Positions 16,920 to 25,336 of a stretch of 64,000 bases of DNA are shown in pieces. The stretch's first letter is position 1. The number at the start of each line of letters is the position of its first letter. Under the pieces are notes generated by a model. It worked only from the letters and a program-made list of their open reading frames with translations. It was not told where the DNA came from and did not search any database. Both the position numbers and the translations under genes were made by a program. Where the stretch lies: the NCBI RefSeq assembly GCF_014648815.1, contig NZ_BMRV01000020.1, positions 51,396 to 115,395 of the forward strand, read 5' to 3'. The stretch is from Streptomyces flaveolus. Lineage in GTDB: Bacteria; Actinomycetota; Actinomycetes; Streptomycetales; Streptomycetaceae.

Positions 16920-17912
16920 ATGAAGTACACGCAGCTCGGACGCACAGGACTCAAGGTCAGCCGGCTCGTCCTCGGGACCATGAACTTCGGTCCGCAGACC
17001 GACGAGGCCGACAGCCACGCGATCATGGACGCGGCGCTGGACGCGGGCATCAACCTCTTCGACACCGCCAACGTGTACGGCTGGGGCGAGAACAAGGGCC
17101 GTACCGAGGAGATCATCGGCAACTGGTTCGCCAAGGGCGGCGACCGGCGCGACAAGACCGTCATCGCCACCAAGGTGTACGGCAACATGGCCGCCGACGG
17201 CGACGCGTGGCCCAACCACGACAAGCTGTCCGCCGTGAACATCCGCCGGGCCGTCGACGCCAGCCTGAAGCGGCTGCGGACCGACCACATCGACCTGTAC
17301 CAGTTCCACCACATCGACCGCGCCACCGGCTTCGACGAGATCTGGCAGGCCATCGACACCCTGGTCCAGCAGGGCAAGGTGCTGTACGCCGGGTCCTCGA
17401 ACTTCCCCGGGTACAAGATCGCCCAGGCCAACGAGACAGCCGCCCGGCGCGGCGGCACCATCGGCCTCGTCAGCGAGCAGTGCCTCTACAACCTGGCCGA
17501 GCGCCGCGCCGAGATGGAGGTCATCCCGGCCGCGCAGGACTACGGTCTCGGCGTCATCCCGTGGTCGCCGCTGCACGGCGGGCTGCTGGGCGGCGTCATC
17601 AGGAAGGAGGTCCAGGGCGGACGGCGCGCCTCCGGGCGGGCGGCCGACACCCTGGCCGACCCCGCGAAGCGGGCGCAGATCCAGGCCTACGAGGACCTGC
17701 TCGACAAGCACGGCGTCGAACCCGGCGAGGCCGCGCTCGCCTGGCTGCTGACCCGGCCCGGCGTGACCGGCCCCATCGTGGGCCCGCGGACCGCCGAGCA
17801 GCTGGCGTCGGCGCTGCGGGCCGTGGAGCTGGAGCTGTCCGAGGAGCTGCTGAGCGGGCTGGACGAGATCTTCCCGGGGCCGGGGCCCTCGCCGGAGGCC
17901 TTCGCCTGGTAA
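16920..17912 (+). CDS. Aldo/keto reductase
   Basis: 330 residues from ATG 16920. It is an NADPH-dependent TIM-barrel oxidoreductase of the YajO/Tas-like group. It has MKYTQLGRTGLKVSRLVLGT at the start, the FDTANVYGWGENKG segment with the catalytic Tyr and Asp, the H in DLYQFHHIDR, and the cofactor end-part GVTGPIVGPRT. The promoter looks MerR-controlled, so the enzyme probably answers an electrophile, redox-active compound or metal. It ends in a strong hairpin. Confidence 0.92.
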   Translation: MKYTQLGRTGLKVSRLVLGTMNFGPQTDEADSHAIMDAALDAGINLFDTANVYGWGENKGRTEEIIGNWFAKGGDRRDKTVIATKVYGNMAADGDAWPNHDKLSAVNIRRAVDASLKRLRTDHIDLYQFHHIDRATGFDEIWQAIDTLVQQGKVLYAGSSNFPGYKIAQANETAARRGGTIGLVSEQCLYNLAERRAEMEVIPAAQDYGLGVIPWSPLHGGLLGGVIRKEVQGGRRASGRAADTLADPAKRAQIQAYEDLLDKHGVEPGEAALAWLLTRPGVTGPIVGPRTAEQLASALRAVELELSEELLSGLDEIFPGPGPSPEAFAW

Positions 17913-17929
17913 GGCGCGCAGGGTCCGAC

Positions 17930-17968
17930 GGTGGCGGCGACCTCGGCTAACCGAGCGCCGCCGCCACC
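17930..17968 (+). terminator. Hairpin after the aldo/keto reductase gene
   Basis: GGTGGCGGCG (17930-17939) and CGCCGCCACC (17959-17968) form an outer stem, with an inner CTCGG/CCGAG stem around CTAA. It overlaps the stop codon of the tiny convergent gene. Confidence 0.6.
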
Positions 17969-18033
17969 GCCACGACGACGAACATCAGCACGAGCACACC
18001 GGCCATGATCCGGTTACGGGTCTTCGGGTCCAC
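17947..18033 (-). CDS. 28-residue single-helix membrane peptide
   Basis: GTG at 18033 to TAG at 17947-17949. The peptide reads VDPKTRNRIMAG and then one hydrophobic helix VLVLMFVVVAVAAALG. The basic N-terminus should stay inside, so it is a small inner-membrane protein. A perfect TAGGCT -10 lies 7 bases before the GTG, which makes a leaderless transcript likely and argues that the ORF is real. I recall the same MDPKTRNRIMAG start in other Streptomyces, so conservation is probable. The function is unknown. Confidence 0.7.
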   Translation of the reverse strand: MDPKTRNRIMAGVLVLMFVVVAVAAALG

Positions 18034-18040
18034 GCCCCCG

Positions 18041-18046
18041 AGCCTA
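18041..18046 (-). promoter_or_regulatory. -10 hexamer TAGGCT of the small membrane peptide gene
   Basis: TAGGCT on the minus strand, 7 bases before the GTG at 18033, overlaps the stop region of the upstream phosphodiesterase gene. Confidence 0.6.
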
Positions 18047-18616
18047 ACCGGACGCGCCGAGCGGACTGCGGGCGACCGTCTCATAGCGGGGCTGCTCGCC
18101 CGGCACCCCGGACCTCGGCAGGTTGCTGCGCACCAGCGCCAGGTCCGTCACGGTCCAGGTGCGGCCGGTGAAGCCGTCCAGCGCCTCGACGTACGGCGCC
18201 ACGTCGAACGCCTCCCGGCTGCGGGCCAGCGTCAGGTGGGCCTGGTAGCGCCGGTGCTCGCCCATCGGGACGCCCGCCTTGCGCGCCGCCGACTCGGCAC
18301 GTTCGGCGAGCAGCCGCAGGGCGGGCAGGCCGCCCTCGGCCCCCACCCACAGGGCCCGTCCGTGCCCGAACTGGCCGCCGCCGCGCAGCGCCAGCTCGAA
18401 GGGCGCGGTGCGGTGCGCGACGCGCTCCAGGCGGGCCGACAGGTCCGGTACGACGTCGTCGTCGACCTCGCCGTAGAAGGCGAGCGTGAGGTGCCACCCC
18501 GGGCGGCCCGTCCAGCGCAGCCCGTCCGCGCCGGGCAGCCTCCTCAGCGCGGCCACCTCGGCGGCGAGGCCGGCGACGACGTCCTCCGGGGGCAGTACGG
18601 CGGCGAAGAGTCTCAT
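18044..18616 (-). CDS. thpR: RNA 2',3'-cyclic phosphodiesterase
   Basis: 190 residues from ATG 18616 with GGAAGGTGA just upstream. It belongs to the 2H phosphoesterase superfamily (LigT/ThpR). The two HxTx motifs are H42-L-T44-L and H127-L-T129-L, about 85 residues apart as expected. It opens 2',3'-cyclic phosphates on RNA ends, with reversible ligation described for some members. It follows the MFS gene at 32 bases and may be co-transcribed with the MarR-MFS unit. Confidence 0.92.
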   Translation of the reverse strand: MRLFAAVLPPEDVVAGLAAEVAALRRLPGADGLRWTGRPGWHLTLAFYGEVDDDVVPDLSARLERVAHRTAPFELALRGGGQFGHGRALWVGAEGGLPALRLLAERAESAARKAGVPMGEHRRYQAHLTLARSREAFDVAPYVEALDGFTGRTWTVTDLALVRSNLPRSGVPGEQPRYETVARSPLGASG

Positions 18617-18648
18617 GCCGTCACCTTCCCAGACCGCCGGGACGCGGC

Positions 18649-20013
18649 CTACGCCGCCGGGGCCAGTTCCTCCCTGCGCTCCCGCGGCACGAACCGCACC
18701 TGCGGGTGCCCCCGGTGCCAGCCGACCGACAGGCGCAGATTGCCGACGCGGGCCAGGATCAGGCCGATCACGGCCGCCGCGGTGGCCGCGACGGCGCCGC
18801 CCGCGGCGAAGCCGACCCGGGCGCCGTAGGTGTCGGTGACCCAGCCGACGATCGGGGCGCCGACCGGGGAGCCGCCGAGGAAGACCATCATGTACAGGGC
18901 CATGACGCGGCCCCGCATGGCCGGGTCGGTGGACATCTGGATGCTGGTGTTGGCGGTGACGTTGACCGTCATGCTGAAGACGCCGATCGGGATCATCAGC
19001 AGGGCGAACAGCCACAGCTGCGGTGCTGTCGCCGCGACGATCTCCAGGACGCCGAAGCCGAGGGCCGCCGCGATCAGGACCCGCAGCCGGGACGTGCCGC
19101 GCCGGGCGGCGAGCAGGGCGCCGGCCAGGGAACCGACGGCCATGAGGGTGTTGAAGAGGCTGTACTCACCGGCGCCCGCGTCGAAGACGTCGTCGGCGAA
19201 GGCGGACAGGAACACCGGGAAGTTGAAGCCGAAGGTGCCGATGAAGCCGACCAGGACGATGGTCCAGATCAGCTCCGGGCGCCCGGCGACGTAGTGCAGG
19301 CCCTCGCGCAGCTGGCCCTTGCCGCGCGGGGCGCGCTGGACGACGTGCAGCTCGCGCGCGCGCATCAGCAGCAGGCAGCTCAGCGGCGCCACGAAGGACA
19401 GGCCGTTGGCGAGGAACGCCCAGCCGGTGCCCACACCGGTGATCATCAGGCCGGCGACGGCGGGGCCGACCAGGCGGGCGGACTGGAAGTTGGCCGAGTT
19501 CAGGCTGACCGCGTTCTGCAGCTGGTCGCGGCCGACCAGCTCGGAGACGAAGGACTGCCGGGCCGGGTTGTCCATGACGGTGGCCAGGCCCATCGCGAAG
19601 GCGGCGACGTAGACGTGCCAGACCTGGACCTGCCCGGTCAGGGTGAGCGCGGCGAGGGCGAGCGCGGTCAGGGCCATCGCGGACTGGGTGACCAGCAGCG
19701 TGGGCCGCTTGCGCAGGCGGTCGACGAGGACGCCGCCGTAGAGACCGAAGAGCAGCATCGGCAGGAACTGCAGGGCCGTCGTGATGCCGACGGCCGCGGA
19801 GGAGCCGGTGAGGCTGAGCACCAGCCAGTCCTGGGCGATGCGCTGCATCCAGGTGCCGATGTTGGAGACGACCTGGCCCAGGAAGAACAGGCGGTAGTTC
19901 CTGACCTTCAGGGAGGCGAACATGGACGTCTTGCGCGGGGCCCGGGGGGCCTTGGACAGGGAGTCGTCGTGGTCAGGTGCGGGGACGGAAGCTGCTCCGG
20001 GTCCCGTACTCAA
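18649..20013 (-). CDS. MFS exporter (enterobactin/multidrug-type), TTG start
   Basis: 454 residues. The start is TTG at 20013, with GAGGAGG 9 bases upstream; the next ATG (residue 31) would lose the conserved lead-in to helix 1. It has twelve membrane helices, with the first-loop motif region DRLRKRPTLLVTQSAM and the MGLATVMDNPARQSFVSELVGRDQL segment typical of the TMS/enterobactin-exporter branch. It is the second gene of an operon with a MarR repressor (27 bases apart), so it is probably an efflux pump induced by its substrate. Confidence 0.9.
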   Translation of the reverse strand: MSTGPGAASVPAPDHDDSLSKAPRAPRKTSMFASLKVRNYRLFFLGQVVSNIGTWMQRIAQDWLVLSLTGSSAAVGITTALQFLPMLLFGLYGGVLVDRLRKRPTLLVTQSAMALTALALAALTLTGQVQVWHVYVAAFAMGLATVMDNPARQSFVSELVGRDQLQNAVSLNSANFQSARLVGPAVAGLMITGVGTGWAFLANGLSFVAPLSCLLLMRARELHVVQRAPRGKGQLREGLHYVAGRPELIWTIVLVGFIGTFGFNFPVFLSAFADDVFDAGAGEYSLFNTLMAVGSLAGALLAARRGTSRLRVLIAAALGFGVLEIVAATAPQLWLFALLMIPIGVFSMTVNVTANTSIQMSTDPAMRGRVMALYMMVFLGGSPVGAPIVGWVTDTYGARVGFAAGGAVAATAAAVIGLILARVGNLRLSVGWHRGHPQVRFVPRERREELAPAA

Positions 20014-20040
20014 AAGGGTTCGCCTCCTCGCGAATACTGC

Positions 20041-20478
20041 TTACAGGTGTGCGAGCTTCTCCAGCACGGGGGCCGCTGCGCGCAGCTTCGCCCACTCGTC
20101 CTCGTCGAGCCCGTCGACCAGCGCGGCCAGGAACGCGTTCCGCTTGCGGCGGCTCTCCTCGAGCATCACCACGGCCTGCTCGGTCTGCGTCACGACCTTC
20201 TGGCGCCGGTCCTCGGGGTGCGGCTCCAGCCGGACCAGTCCCTTGGCCTCCAGGAGCGCCACGATGCGGGTCATCGAGGGCGGCTGGACGTGTTCCTTGC
20301 GGGCGAGTTCGCCCGGGGTCGCGCTGCCGCAGTTGGACAGGGTGCCGAGCACCGACATCTCGGTGGGGCTGAGCGACTCGTCGACCCGCTGGTGCTTGAG
20401 CCGACGGGACAGCCGCATCACGGCGGAGCGCAGGGAGTTCACGGCGGCAGCGTCGTCGCCATGCTTGAGGTCCGGCAT
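20041..20478 (-). CDS. MarR-family transcriptional regulator
   Basis: 145 residues. The winged helix lies at about residues 35-105, with SPTEMSVLGTLSNCG, the recognition region VQPPSMTRIVALLEAKGLV, and the wing HPEDRRQK. It heads the MarR-MFS operon. A perfect 8-4-8 inverted repeat overlaps its -10 sequence, so it should repress itself and the exporter until a phenolic or antibiotic-like ligand binds. Confidence 0.93.
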   Translation of the reverse strand: MPDLKHGDDAAAVNSLRSAVMRLSRRLKHQRVDESLSPTEMSVLGTLSNCGSATPGELARKEHVQPPSMTRIVALLEAKGLVRLEPHPEDRRQKVVTQTEQAVVMLEESRRKRNAFLAALVDGLDEDEWAKLRAAAPVLEKLAHL

Positions 20479-20484
20479 GGTCCT

Positions 20485-20504
20485 TAGCCTAACTCATTAG
20501 GCTA
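20485..20504. promoter_or_regulatory. MarR operator overlapping the -10 of the marR-MFS operon
   Basis: TAGCCTAA-CTCA-TTAGGCTA is a perfect 8-bp inverted repeat. On the minus strand TAGGCT (20486-20491) lies 7 bases before the marR ATG, so the operator half-site is itself the -10 hexamer. Confidence 0.75.
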
Positions 20505-20628
20505 GCGAAATACCAACGCTCACCCCGCCGACTGCCCGTGACTCCCGCCACGGAAACCCAAGCTTCACCCGTACGAGTGAGCTATTTCCGGAAACCGGAG
20601 CATCACCCGGTCGGCGGAGGCGACCCTC

Positions 20629-20817
20629 GTGCGCATGGGGACCAGCGTGCTCAGCCTGCGGATGGACGGGGAGCTGCTCGAACGGCTCCGGCACCATGCG
20701 GCGAAAAGAGGAATGAGCGTCCAGGACTATGTCGTCCGGACGCTCATTCGCAATGACTTCGACGAGCGGTTCCAGTCCGCCGTCGAGGAGACGGAACGGT
20801 TCTACGGGGTGCCGTGA
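20629..20817 (+). CDS. Ribbon-helix-helix (CopG/Arc-like) small protein
   Basis: 62 residues from GTG 20629 (GGAGG 8 bases upstream; the ATG at 20635 is too far from it). The beta strand TSVLSLRMDGELLERL is followed by two helices, HHAAKRGMSVQDYVVRTLI, the pattern of ribbon-helix-helix DNA-binding proteins and antitoxins. The C-terminal tail is acidic. No toxin gene follows: the next gene is a convergent permease. It may be a solitary regulator. Confidence 0.75.
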   Translation: MRMGTSVLSLRMDGELLERLRHHAAKRGMSVQDYVVRTLIRNDFDERFQSAVEETERFYGVP

Positions 20818-20827
20818 CCCCGCGGGA

Positions 20828-22285
20828 TCAGGTCAGGCCCAGGGCCGGCATCAGGTAGTAGAAGGCGAAGACCGCCGAGACGGCGTACATCGCCACCGGC
20901 ACGTCCCGGCCCCGGCCGACCGCCAGGCGCAGCACCGTGAAGGTGATGAAGCCCATGCCGATGCCGTTGGTGATCGAGTACGTGAACGGCATCATCAGCA
21001 TCGTCACGAAGGCCGGGACGGCGACCGTGAAGTCGGACCAGTCGATCTCCTTGATCGAACCGGCCAGGATCAGGAAGCCGACCGCGACCAGCGCCGGCGT
21101 GGCCGCCTGCGACGGGACCATCGTGGCGACCGGCGTGAGGAAGAGGGCCACGGCGAACAGCGCGCCGCTGACGATGTTGGCGAAGCCGGTACGGGCACCC
21201 TCGCCGACGCCGGCCGTGGACTCCACGAAGCAGGTGGTGGCCGAGGAGGAGCTGGCACCGCCCGCGGCGACCGCGACGCCGTCCACGAACAGGACCTTGT
21301 TGATGCCCGGCATCTGGCCCTTCGCGTCGGTCAGCTTGGCCTCGTCGCTGACGGCCATGATCGTGCCCATGGCGTCGAAGAAGCAGGACAGCAGGACGGT
21401 GAAGACGAAGAGGACGCCGGTCAGGATGCCGACCTCCTCGAAGCCGCCGAACAGGCTGACCTGGCCGACCAGGCCGAAGTCGGGCGTGGAGACCGGGTTG
21501 CCGGGCCACTGAGGCGTGGTCAGACCCCAGGACGGGACGTCGGCGACGGCGTTGATGATCATCGCGATGACGGTCATCACGACGATGGAGATCAGGATGG
21601 CGCCGGGGGTCTTGCGGACGATCAGCGCCAGCGTGAGCAGCACGCCGAGGACGAAGACCAGGACGGGCCAGCCGAGCAGATGACCCCCCGTGCCCAGCTG
21701 GAGCGGGACGGTGGTCTGGGCGGCGTCCGGCATCCGGGTGACGAACCCGGAGTCGACGAGACCGATGAGCATGATGAACAGGCCGATGCCGATGGCGATG
21801 GCCTTGCGCAGCCCGAAGGGCACGGCATTCATCACGCGCTCGCGCAGACCGGTGGCGACCAGCAGCATGACCACGAAGCCGGCCAGCACCACCATGCCCA
21901 TGGCGTCGGGCCAGGACATCCGCGGGGCGAGCTGGAGGGCGACGACGGAGTTCACGCCGAGACCGGCCGCGAGCGCGATCGGGACGTTGCCGATCACGCC
22001 CATGAGGAGCGTGGTGAAGGCCGCCGTCAGCGCGGTCGCGGTGACCAGCTGACCGTTGTCGAGCTGGTGGCCGTACATGTCCTTCGCGCTGCCCAGGATG
22101 ATCGGGTTCAGCACGATGATGTAGGCCATCGCGAAGAAGGTGGCGAGGCCGCCCCGGATCTCACGGGGCAGCGTGCTGCCGCGCTCGGAGATCCGGAAGT
22201 AGCGGTCGAGCGCGTTCTGCGGGGGCCGCCGGTCTTCGGGCGACTCAGGGGACGGGGGGACCTTGGCAGCAGCCGAGGCGGACAT
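20828..22285 (-). CDS. NCS2-family purine permease (AzgA/PbuG-like)
   Basis: 485 residues from ATG 22285, with GAGG about 6 bases upstream. It has the NCS2/AzgA signature FFAMAYIIVLNPIIL in helix 1, the substrate segment SSSATTCFVESTAGVGEGARTG in helix 8 (given in two parts in the family) and LPFMPFTYSITNGIG-like helix 12 region MMPFTYSITNGIGMG. It is a proton symporter for guanine, hypoxanthine or adenine; which base cannot be decided. It is transcribed alone, divergent from the DUF2530 gene. Its leader has a promoter and a striking inverted repeat. Confidence 0.92.
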   Translation of the reverse strand: MSASAAAKVPPSPESPEDRRPPQNALDRYFRISERGSTLPREIRGGLATFFAMAYIIVLNPIILGSAKDMYGHQLDNGQLVTATALTAAFTTLLMGVIGNVPIALAAGLGVNSVVALQLAPRMSWPDAMGMVVLAGFVVMLLVATGLRERVMNAVPFGLRKAIAIGIGLFIMLIGLVDSGFVTRMPDAAQTTVPLQLGTGGHLLGWPVLVFVLGVLLTLALIVRKTPGAILISIVVMTVIAMIINAVADVPSWGLTTPQWPGNPVSTPDFGLVGQVSLFGGFEEVGILTGVLFVFTVLLSCFFDAMGTIMAVSDEAKLTDAKGQMPGINKVLFVDGVAVAAGGASSSSATTCFVESTAGVGEGARTGFANIVSGALFAVALFLTPVATMVPSQAATPALVAVGFLILAGSIKEIDWSDFTVAVPAFVTMLMMPFTYSITNGIGMGFITFTVLRLAVGRGRDVPVAMYAVSAVFAFYYLMPALGLT

Positions 22286-22297
22286 GCGAGACCTCAT

Positions 22298-22329
22298 CAC
22301 CAACAGGTTCCCCCACGGCCTTGTTGGTG
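22298..22329 (-). promoter_or_regulatory. Inverted repeat in the purine-permease leader
   Basis: CACCAACA (22298-22305) and TGTTGGTG (22322-22329) are perfect 8-bp arms around 16 bases. The inner end abuts the ribosome binding site and the outer end lies at the predicted transcription start. It could be an RNA hairpin hiding the GAGG site or an operator over the start point. Confidence 0.5.
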
Positions 22330-22330
22330 T

Positions 22331-22359
22331 TTTCTACGAATGAAAGCGGTCAGAGACAA
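22331..22359 (-). promoter_or_regulatory. Promoter of the purine permease gene
   Basis: On the minus strand TTGTCT (22354-22359) and TAGAAA (22331-22336) are 17 bp apart, a good sigma-70-type (HrdB) promoter. Confidence 0.6.
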
Positions 22360-22433
22360 ACGGGTTCAGTATGAACGTATGAGCCGCAGATCGCTATCTC
22401 CGCGCGTAGACCCCTGCGCGTCGCCCGCCCTCG

Positions 22434-22439
22434 TAAGCT
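22434..22439 (+). promoter_or_regulatory. -10 hexamer TAAGCT, leaderless promoter of the DUF2530 gene
   Basis: TAAGCT is 6 bases before the ATG at 22446. Confidence 0.6.
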
Positions 22440-22445
22440 GTACGC

Positions 22446-22733
22446 ATGGCGAAGTGGACACCTACGCATGAGGCGCCGGAGCCCCTGGAGGGCCCCGTGG
22501 TCGCGACCATCACCGGCGGCACCATCCTCTGGTTCGTCCTCTTCCTGGCCCAGCTGCCCTTCTACGGCTGGTTCGACGACCACGGGCACACCTGGTGGGT
22601 GTGGACCTGCCTGGCGGGCGGCGGGCTCGGCCTGATCGGCATCTGGTACGTCCGCAGGCGCGACGCCGCGATCAAGCGGGACGCCGCGGCCCGGCGGGAC
22701 GACGCGGCCCCGCAGGCCCGTCCCACCGCGTAG
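22446..22733 (+). CDS. DUF2530 small membrane protein
   Basis: 95 residues with two membrane helices (about 22-40 and 50-68) joined by a short loop containing FDDHGHTWW, then a basic and acidic tail RRRDAAIKRD. The family is confined to Actinobacteria and has no known function. It lies between the purine permease and P-type ATPase genes in a one-gene unit with a leaderless promoter. Confidence 0.85.
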   Translation: MAKWTPTHEAPEPLEGPVVATITGGTILWFVLFLAQLPFYGWFDDHGHTWWVWTCLAGGGLGLIGIWYVRRRDAAIKRDAAARRDDAAPQARPTA

Positions 22734-22819
22734 TACCGGGGCAGCACACGGCGCCGGGCCGCCTCGTACCCAGGTCGGATCTTCCGCACATCCAGCGGGT
22801 GAAGCCGTAAAACCGCACG

Positions 22820-22825
22820 TACCGT
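22820..22825 (+). promoter_or_regulatory. -10 hexamer TACCGT, leaderless promoter of the P-type ATPase gene
   Basis: TACCGT lies 7 bases before the ATG at 22833. Confidence 0.5.
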
Positions 22826-22832
22826 CGAATGC

Positions 22833-25235
22833 ATGACGCATATCGACGCGGGCGCCGCACTCGATCCAGCGCATCCCGTTCCCCTGTCGTCGCCGGAGAC
22901 GGGGCTGACCACCGAGGAGGTGGCCGAACGGGTCGCGCGCGGACAGGTCAACGACGTACCGGTGCGCAGCAGCCGTTCCCTCGGCGAGATCGTCCGCGCC
23001 AACGTCTTCACCCGCTTCAACGCGATCATCGGTGTGCTGTGGGTGATCATGCTGATCGTGGCGCCGATCCAGGACAGCCTGTTCGGCTTCGTCATCCTCG
23101 CCAACACCGGCATCGGCATCCTCCAGGAGTGGCGGGCGAAGAAGACCCTCGACTCCCTGGCCCTGATCGGAGAGGTCAGACCGGCCGTGCGCCGGGACGG
23201 GAAGAGCGCCGAGATCAGCACCTCGCAGATCGTGCTGGACGACGTCATCGAGATCGGCCCCGGGGACAAGGCCGTGGTCGACGGAGTGTGCGTCGAGGCC
23301 GACGGACTGGAGATCGACGAGTCGCTGCTGACCGGCGAGGCCGACCCCGTGGTCAAACGGCCCGGGGACCAGGTCCTGTCCGGCAGCTTCGTGGTCGCGG
23401 GCGGCGGCGCGTTCCGGGCGACCAAGGTGGGGCGCGAGGCGTACGCCGCTCAGCTCGCCGAGGAGGCGTCCCGCTTCACCCTCGTCCAGTCCGAGCTGCG
23501 CTCCGGCATCTCCACGATCCTGAAATACATCACGTGGATGATGGTCCCGACCGCGATCGGCCTGATCATCAGCCAGCTGCTCACCAAGGACGACGCCTTC
23601 AAGGAGTCCGTCGCCCGCACCGTCGGCGGCATCGTGCCCATGGTCCCCGAGGGCCTGGTCCTGCTCACCTCCGTCGCCTTCGCGATCGGCGTGATCCGCC
23701 TCGGCCGCAAGCAGTGCCTCGTCCAGGAGCTGCCCGCCATCGAGGGCCTCGCCCGCGTCGACACGGTCTGCCTGGACAAGACCGGCACGCTCACCGAGGG
23801 CGGCATGGACGTCACCGGACTGCGCACGCTCGGCGGCGCCGACGAGGGGTACGTCCGCGCGGTGCTCGGCGCCCTCGGCGAGTCCGACCCGCGCCCGAAC
23901 GCCTCCCTCCAGGCGATCATCGACGCCTATCCGGTCGCCGAGGTCGCCGAGGACTGGCGCTGCACCGAGTCGCTGCCCTTCTCCTCGGCCCGCAAGTACG
24001 CCGGCGCCACGTTCGACGAGGACGACGGCGCCTCCAGCACCTGGCTGCTGGGGGCGCCCGACGTGCTGCTGGCCGAGGACGACCCCGCCCTCGCCGAGAC
24101 CGGGCGGCTCAACGAGCAGGGCATGCGGGTACTGCTGCTCGCCCGCGCCGCCCGGGACCTCGACGACGCCGAGCCGGCCGAGGACGCCGTGCCGACCGCG
24201 CTGGTCGTGCTGGAACAGCGGCTGCGGCCGGACGCCGCCGACACCCTGCGCTACTTCGCCGACCAGGACGTGCGGGCCAAGGTCATCTCCGGGGACAACG
24301 CGGTCTCCGTCGGCGCGGTGGCCGCCAAGCTCGGACTGTCCGGCGCCACCGTCGACGCGCGCCGGCTGCCCGCCGAGCGGGACTCCATGGCCGCCGAACT
24401 CGACGCGGGCACGGTGTTCGGGCGGGTCACCCCGCAGCAGAAGCGGGACATGGTGGGCGCCCTCCAGTCGCGCGGCCACACGGTCGCGATGACCGGCGAC
24501 GGGGTGAACGACGTCCTGGCGCTGAAGGACGCCGACATCGGTGTGGCGATGGGCTCGGGCTCGGAGGCCACCCGGGCGGTCGCGCAGATCGTGCTGCTGA
24601 ACAACAGCTTCGCCACCCTGCCGTCGGTGGTGGCCGAGGGCCGCCGGGTCATCGGCAACATCACCCGCGTCGCGACCCTGTTCCTGGTGAAGACGGTGTA
24701 CTCGGTGCTGCTGGCGGTGCTGGTGGTGTGCTCGCGCGTCGAGTACCCGTTCCTGCCCCGCCATCTGACGCTGCTGTCCACCCTCACCATCGGCGTCCCG
24801 GCCTTCTTCCTGGCCCTCGCCCCGAACAAGGAACGGGCCAGGCCGCACTTCGTGAGGCGGGTGATGCGGTACGCCGTCCCGGGCGGCGCGGTGGCCGGGG
24901 CGGCGACCTTCGTGACGTATCTCGTCGCCCGGCACCACTACAGCGGGCCGGGGGCGCTGGACGCGGAGACCAGCGCGGCGACGCTGACGCTGTTCCTGAT
25001 CTCGATGTGGGTGCTGGCGATCGTCGCGCGGCCCTACACCTGGTGGCGGGTGCTGCTGGTCGCGACGATGGGGCTGGCCTTCATGGTGGTGCTGGTGGTG
25101 CCGTGGCTGCAGGACTTCTTCGCGCTGAAGCTGGTCGGGGTCACGATGCCGTGGACTGCCGTCGGGGTGGCGGTGGTGGCGGCGGCCTCGCTGGAACTCC
25201 TGTGGAGGTGGGTCGACCACCGCTTCCCGGCGTGA
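22833..25235 (+). CDS. P-type cation ATPase (CtpE-like)
   Basis: 800 residues. The actuator loop has TGE (167-169), the phosphorylation motif DKTGTLT starts at D315, and the hinge is TGDGVND (554-560). The transmembrane cation site carries MVPEGL (270-275) and not CPC, as in the CtpE group linked to calcium uptake in mycobacteria. It lacks an N-terminal heavy-metal domain. About ten membrane helices are present. It probably moves Ca2+ or a related ion. It converges with the sacsin-like ATPase gene, the gap being filled by a dispersed repeat. Confidence 0.92.
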   Translation: MTHIDAGAALDPAHPVPLSSPETGLTTEEVAERVARGQVNDVPVRSSRSLGEIVRANVFTRFNAIIGVLWVIMLIVAPIQDSLFGFVILANTGIGILQEWRAKKTLDSLALIGEVRPAVRRDGKSAEISTSQIVLDDVIEIGPGDKAVVDGVCVEADGLEIDESLLTGEADPVVKRPGDQVLSGSFVVAGGGAFRATKVGREAYAAQLAEEASRFTLVQSELRSGISTILKYITWMMVPTAIGLIISQLLTKDDAFKESVARTVGGIVPMVPEGLVLLTSVAFAIGVIRLGRKQCLVQELPAIEGLARVDTVCLDKTGTLTEGGMDVTGLRTLGGADEGYVRAVLGALGESDPRPNASLQAIIDAYPVAEVAEDWRCTESLPFSSARKYAGATFDEDDGASSTWLLGAPDVLLAEDDPALAETGRLNEQGMRVLLLARAARDLDDAEPAEDAVPTALVVLEQRLRPDAADTLRYFADQDVRAKVISGDNAVSVGAVAAKLGLSGATVDARRLPAERDSMAAELDAGTVFGRVTPQQKRDMVGALQSRGHTVAMTGDGVNDVLALKDADIGVAMGSGSEATRAVAQIVLLNNSFATLPSVVAEGRRVIGNITRVATLFLVKTVYSVLLAVLVVCSRVEYPFLPRHLTLLSTLTIGVPAFFLALAPNKERARPHFVRRVMRYAVPGGAVAGAATFVTYLVARHHYSGPGALDAETSAATLTLFLISMWVLAIVARPYTWWRVLLVATMGLAFMVVLVVPWLQDFFALKLVGVTMPWTAVGVAVVAAASLELLWRWVDHRFPA

Positions 25236-25247
25236 CGCTCGCGCCCT

Positions 25248-25327
25248 CAGGGGCGCGGGGCGCTATCGACATGCGGCTCCGCCGCGTGAGCACGACCAGC
25301 CACGACGGCGCCGCAGCCACCCACGAC
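25248..25327 (+). repeat. Dispersed Streptomyces intergenic repeat, copy 1
   Basis: About 80 bases starting AGGGGCGCGGGGC and containing ATGCGGCTCCGCCGCGTG and CGACCAGCCAC. An inverted copy at 49807-49887 shares most positions. The core CGGCTCCGCCG is itself a small palindrome. It lies between two converging genes, the usual place for such elements in Streptomyces. Confidence 0.75.
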
Positions 25328-25336
25328 CTCGCTCCC

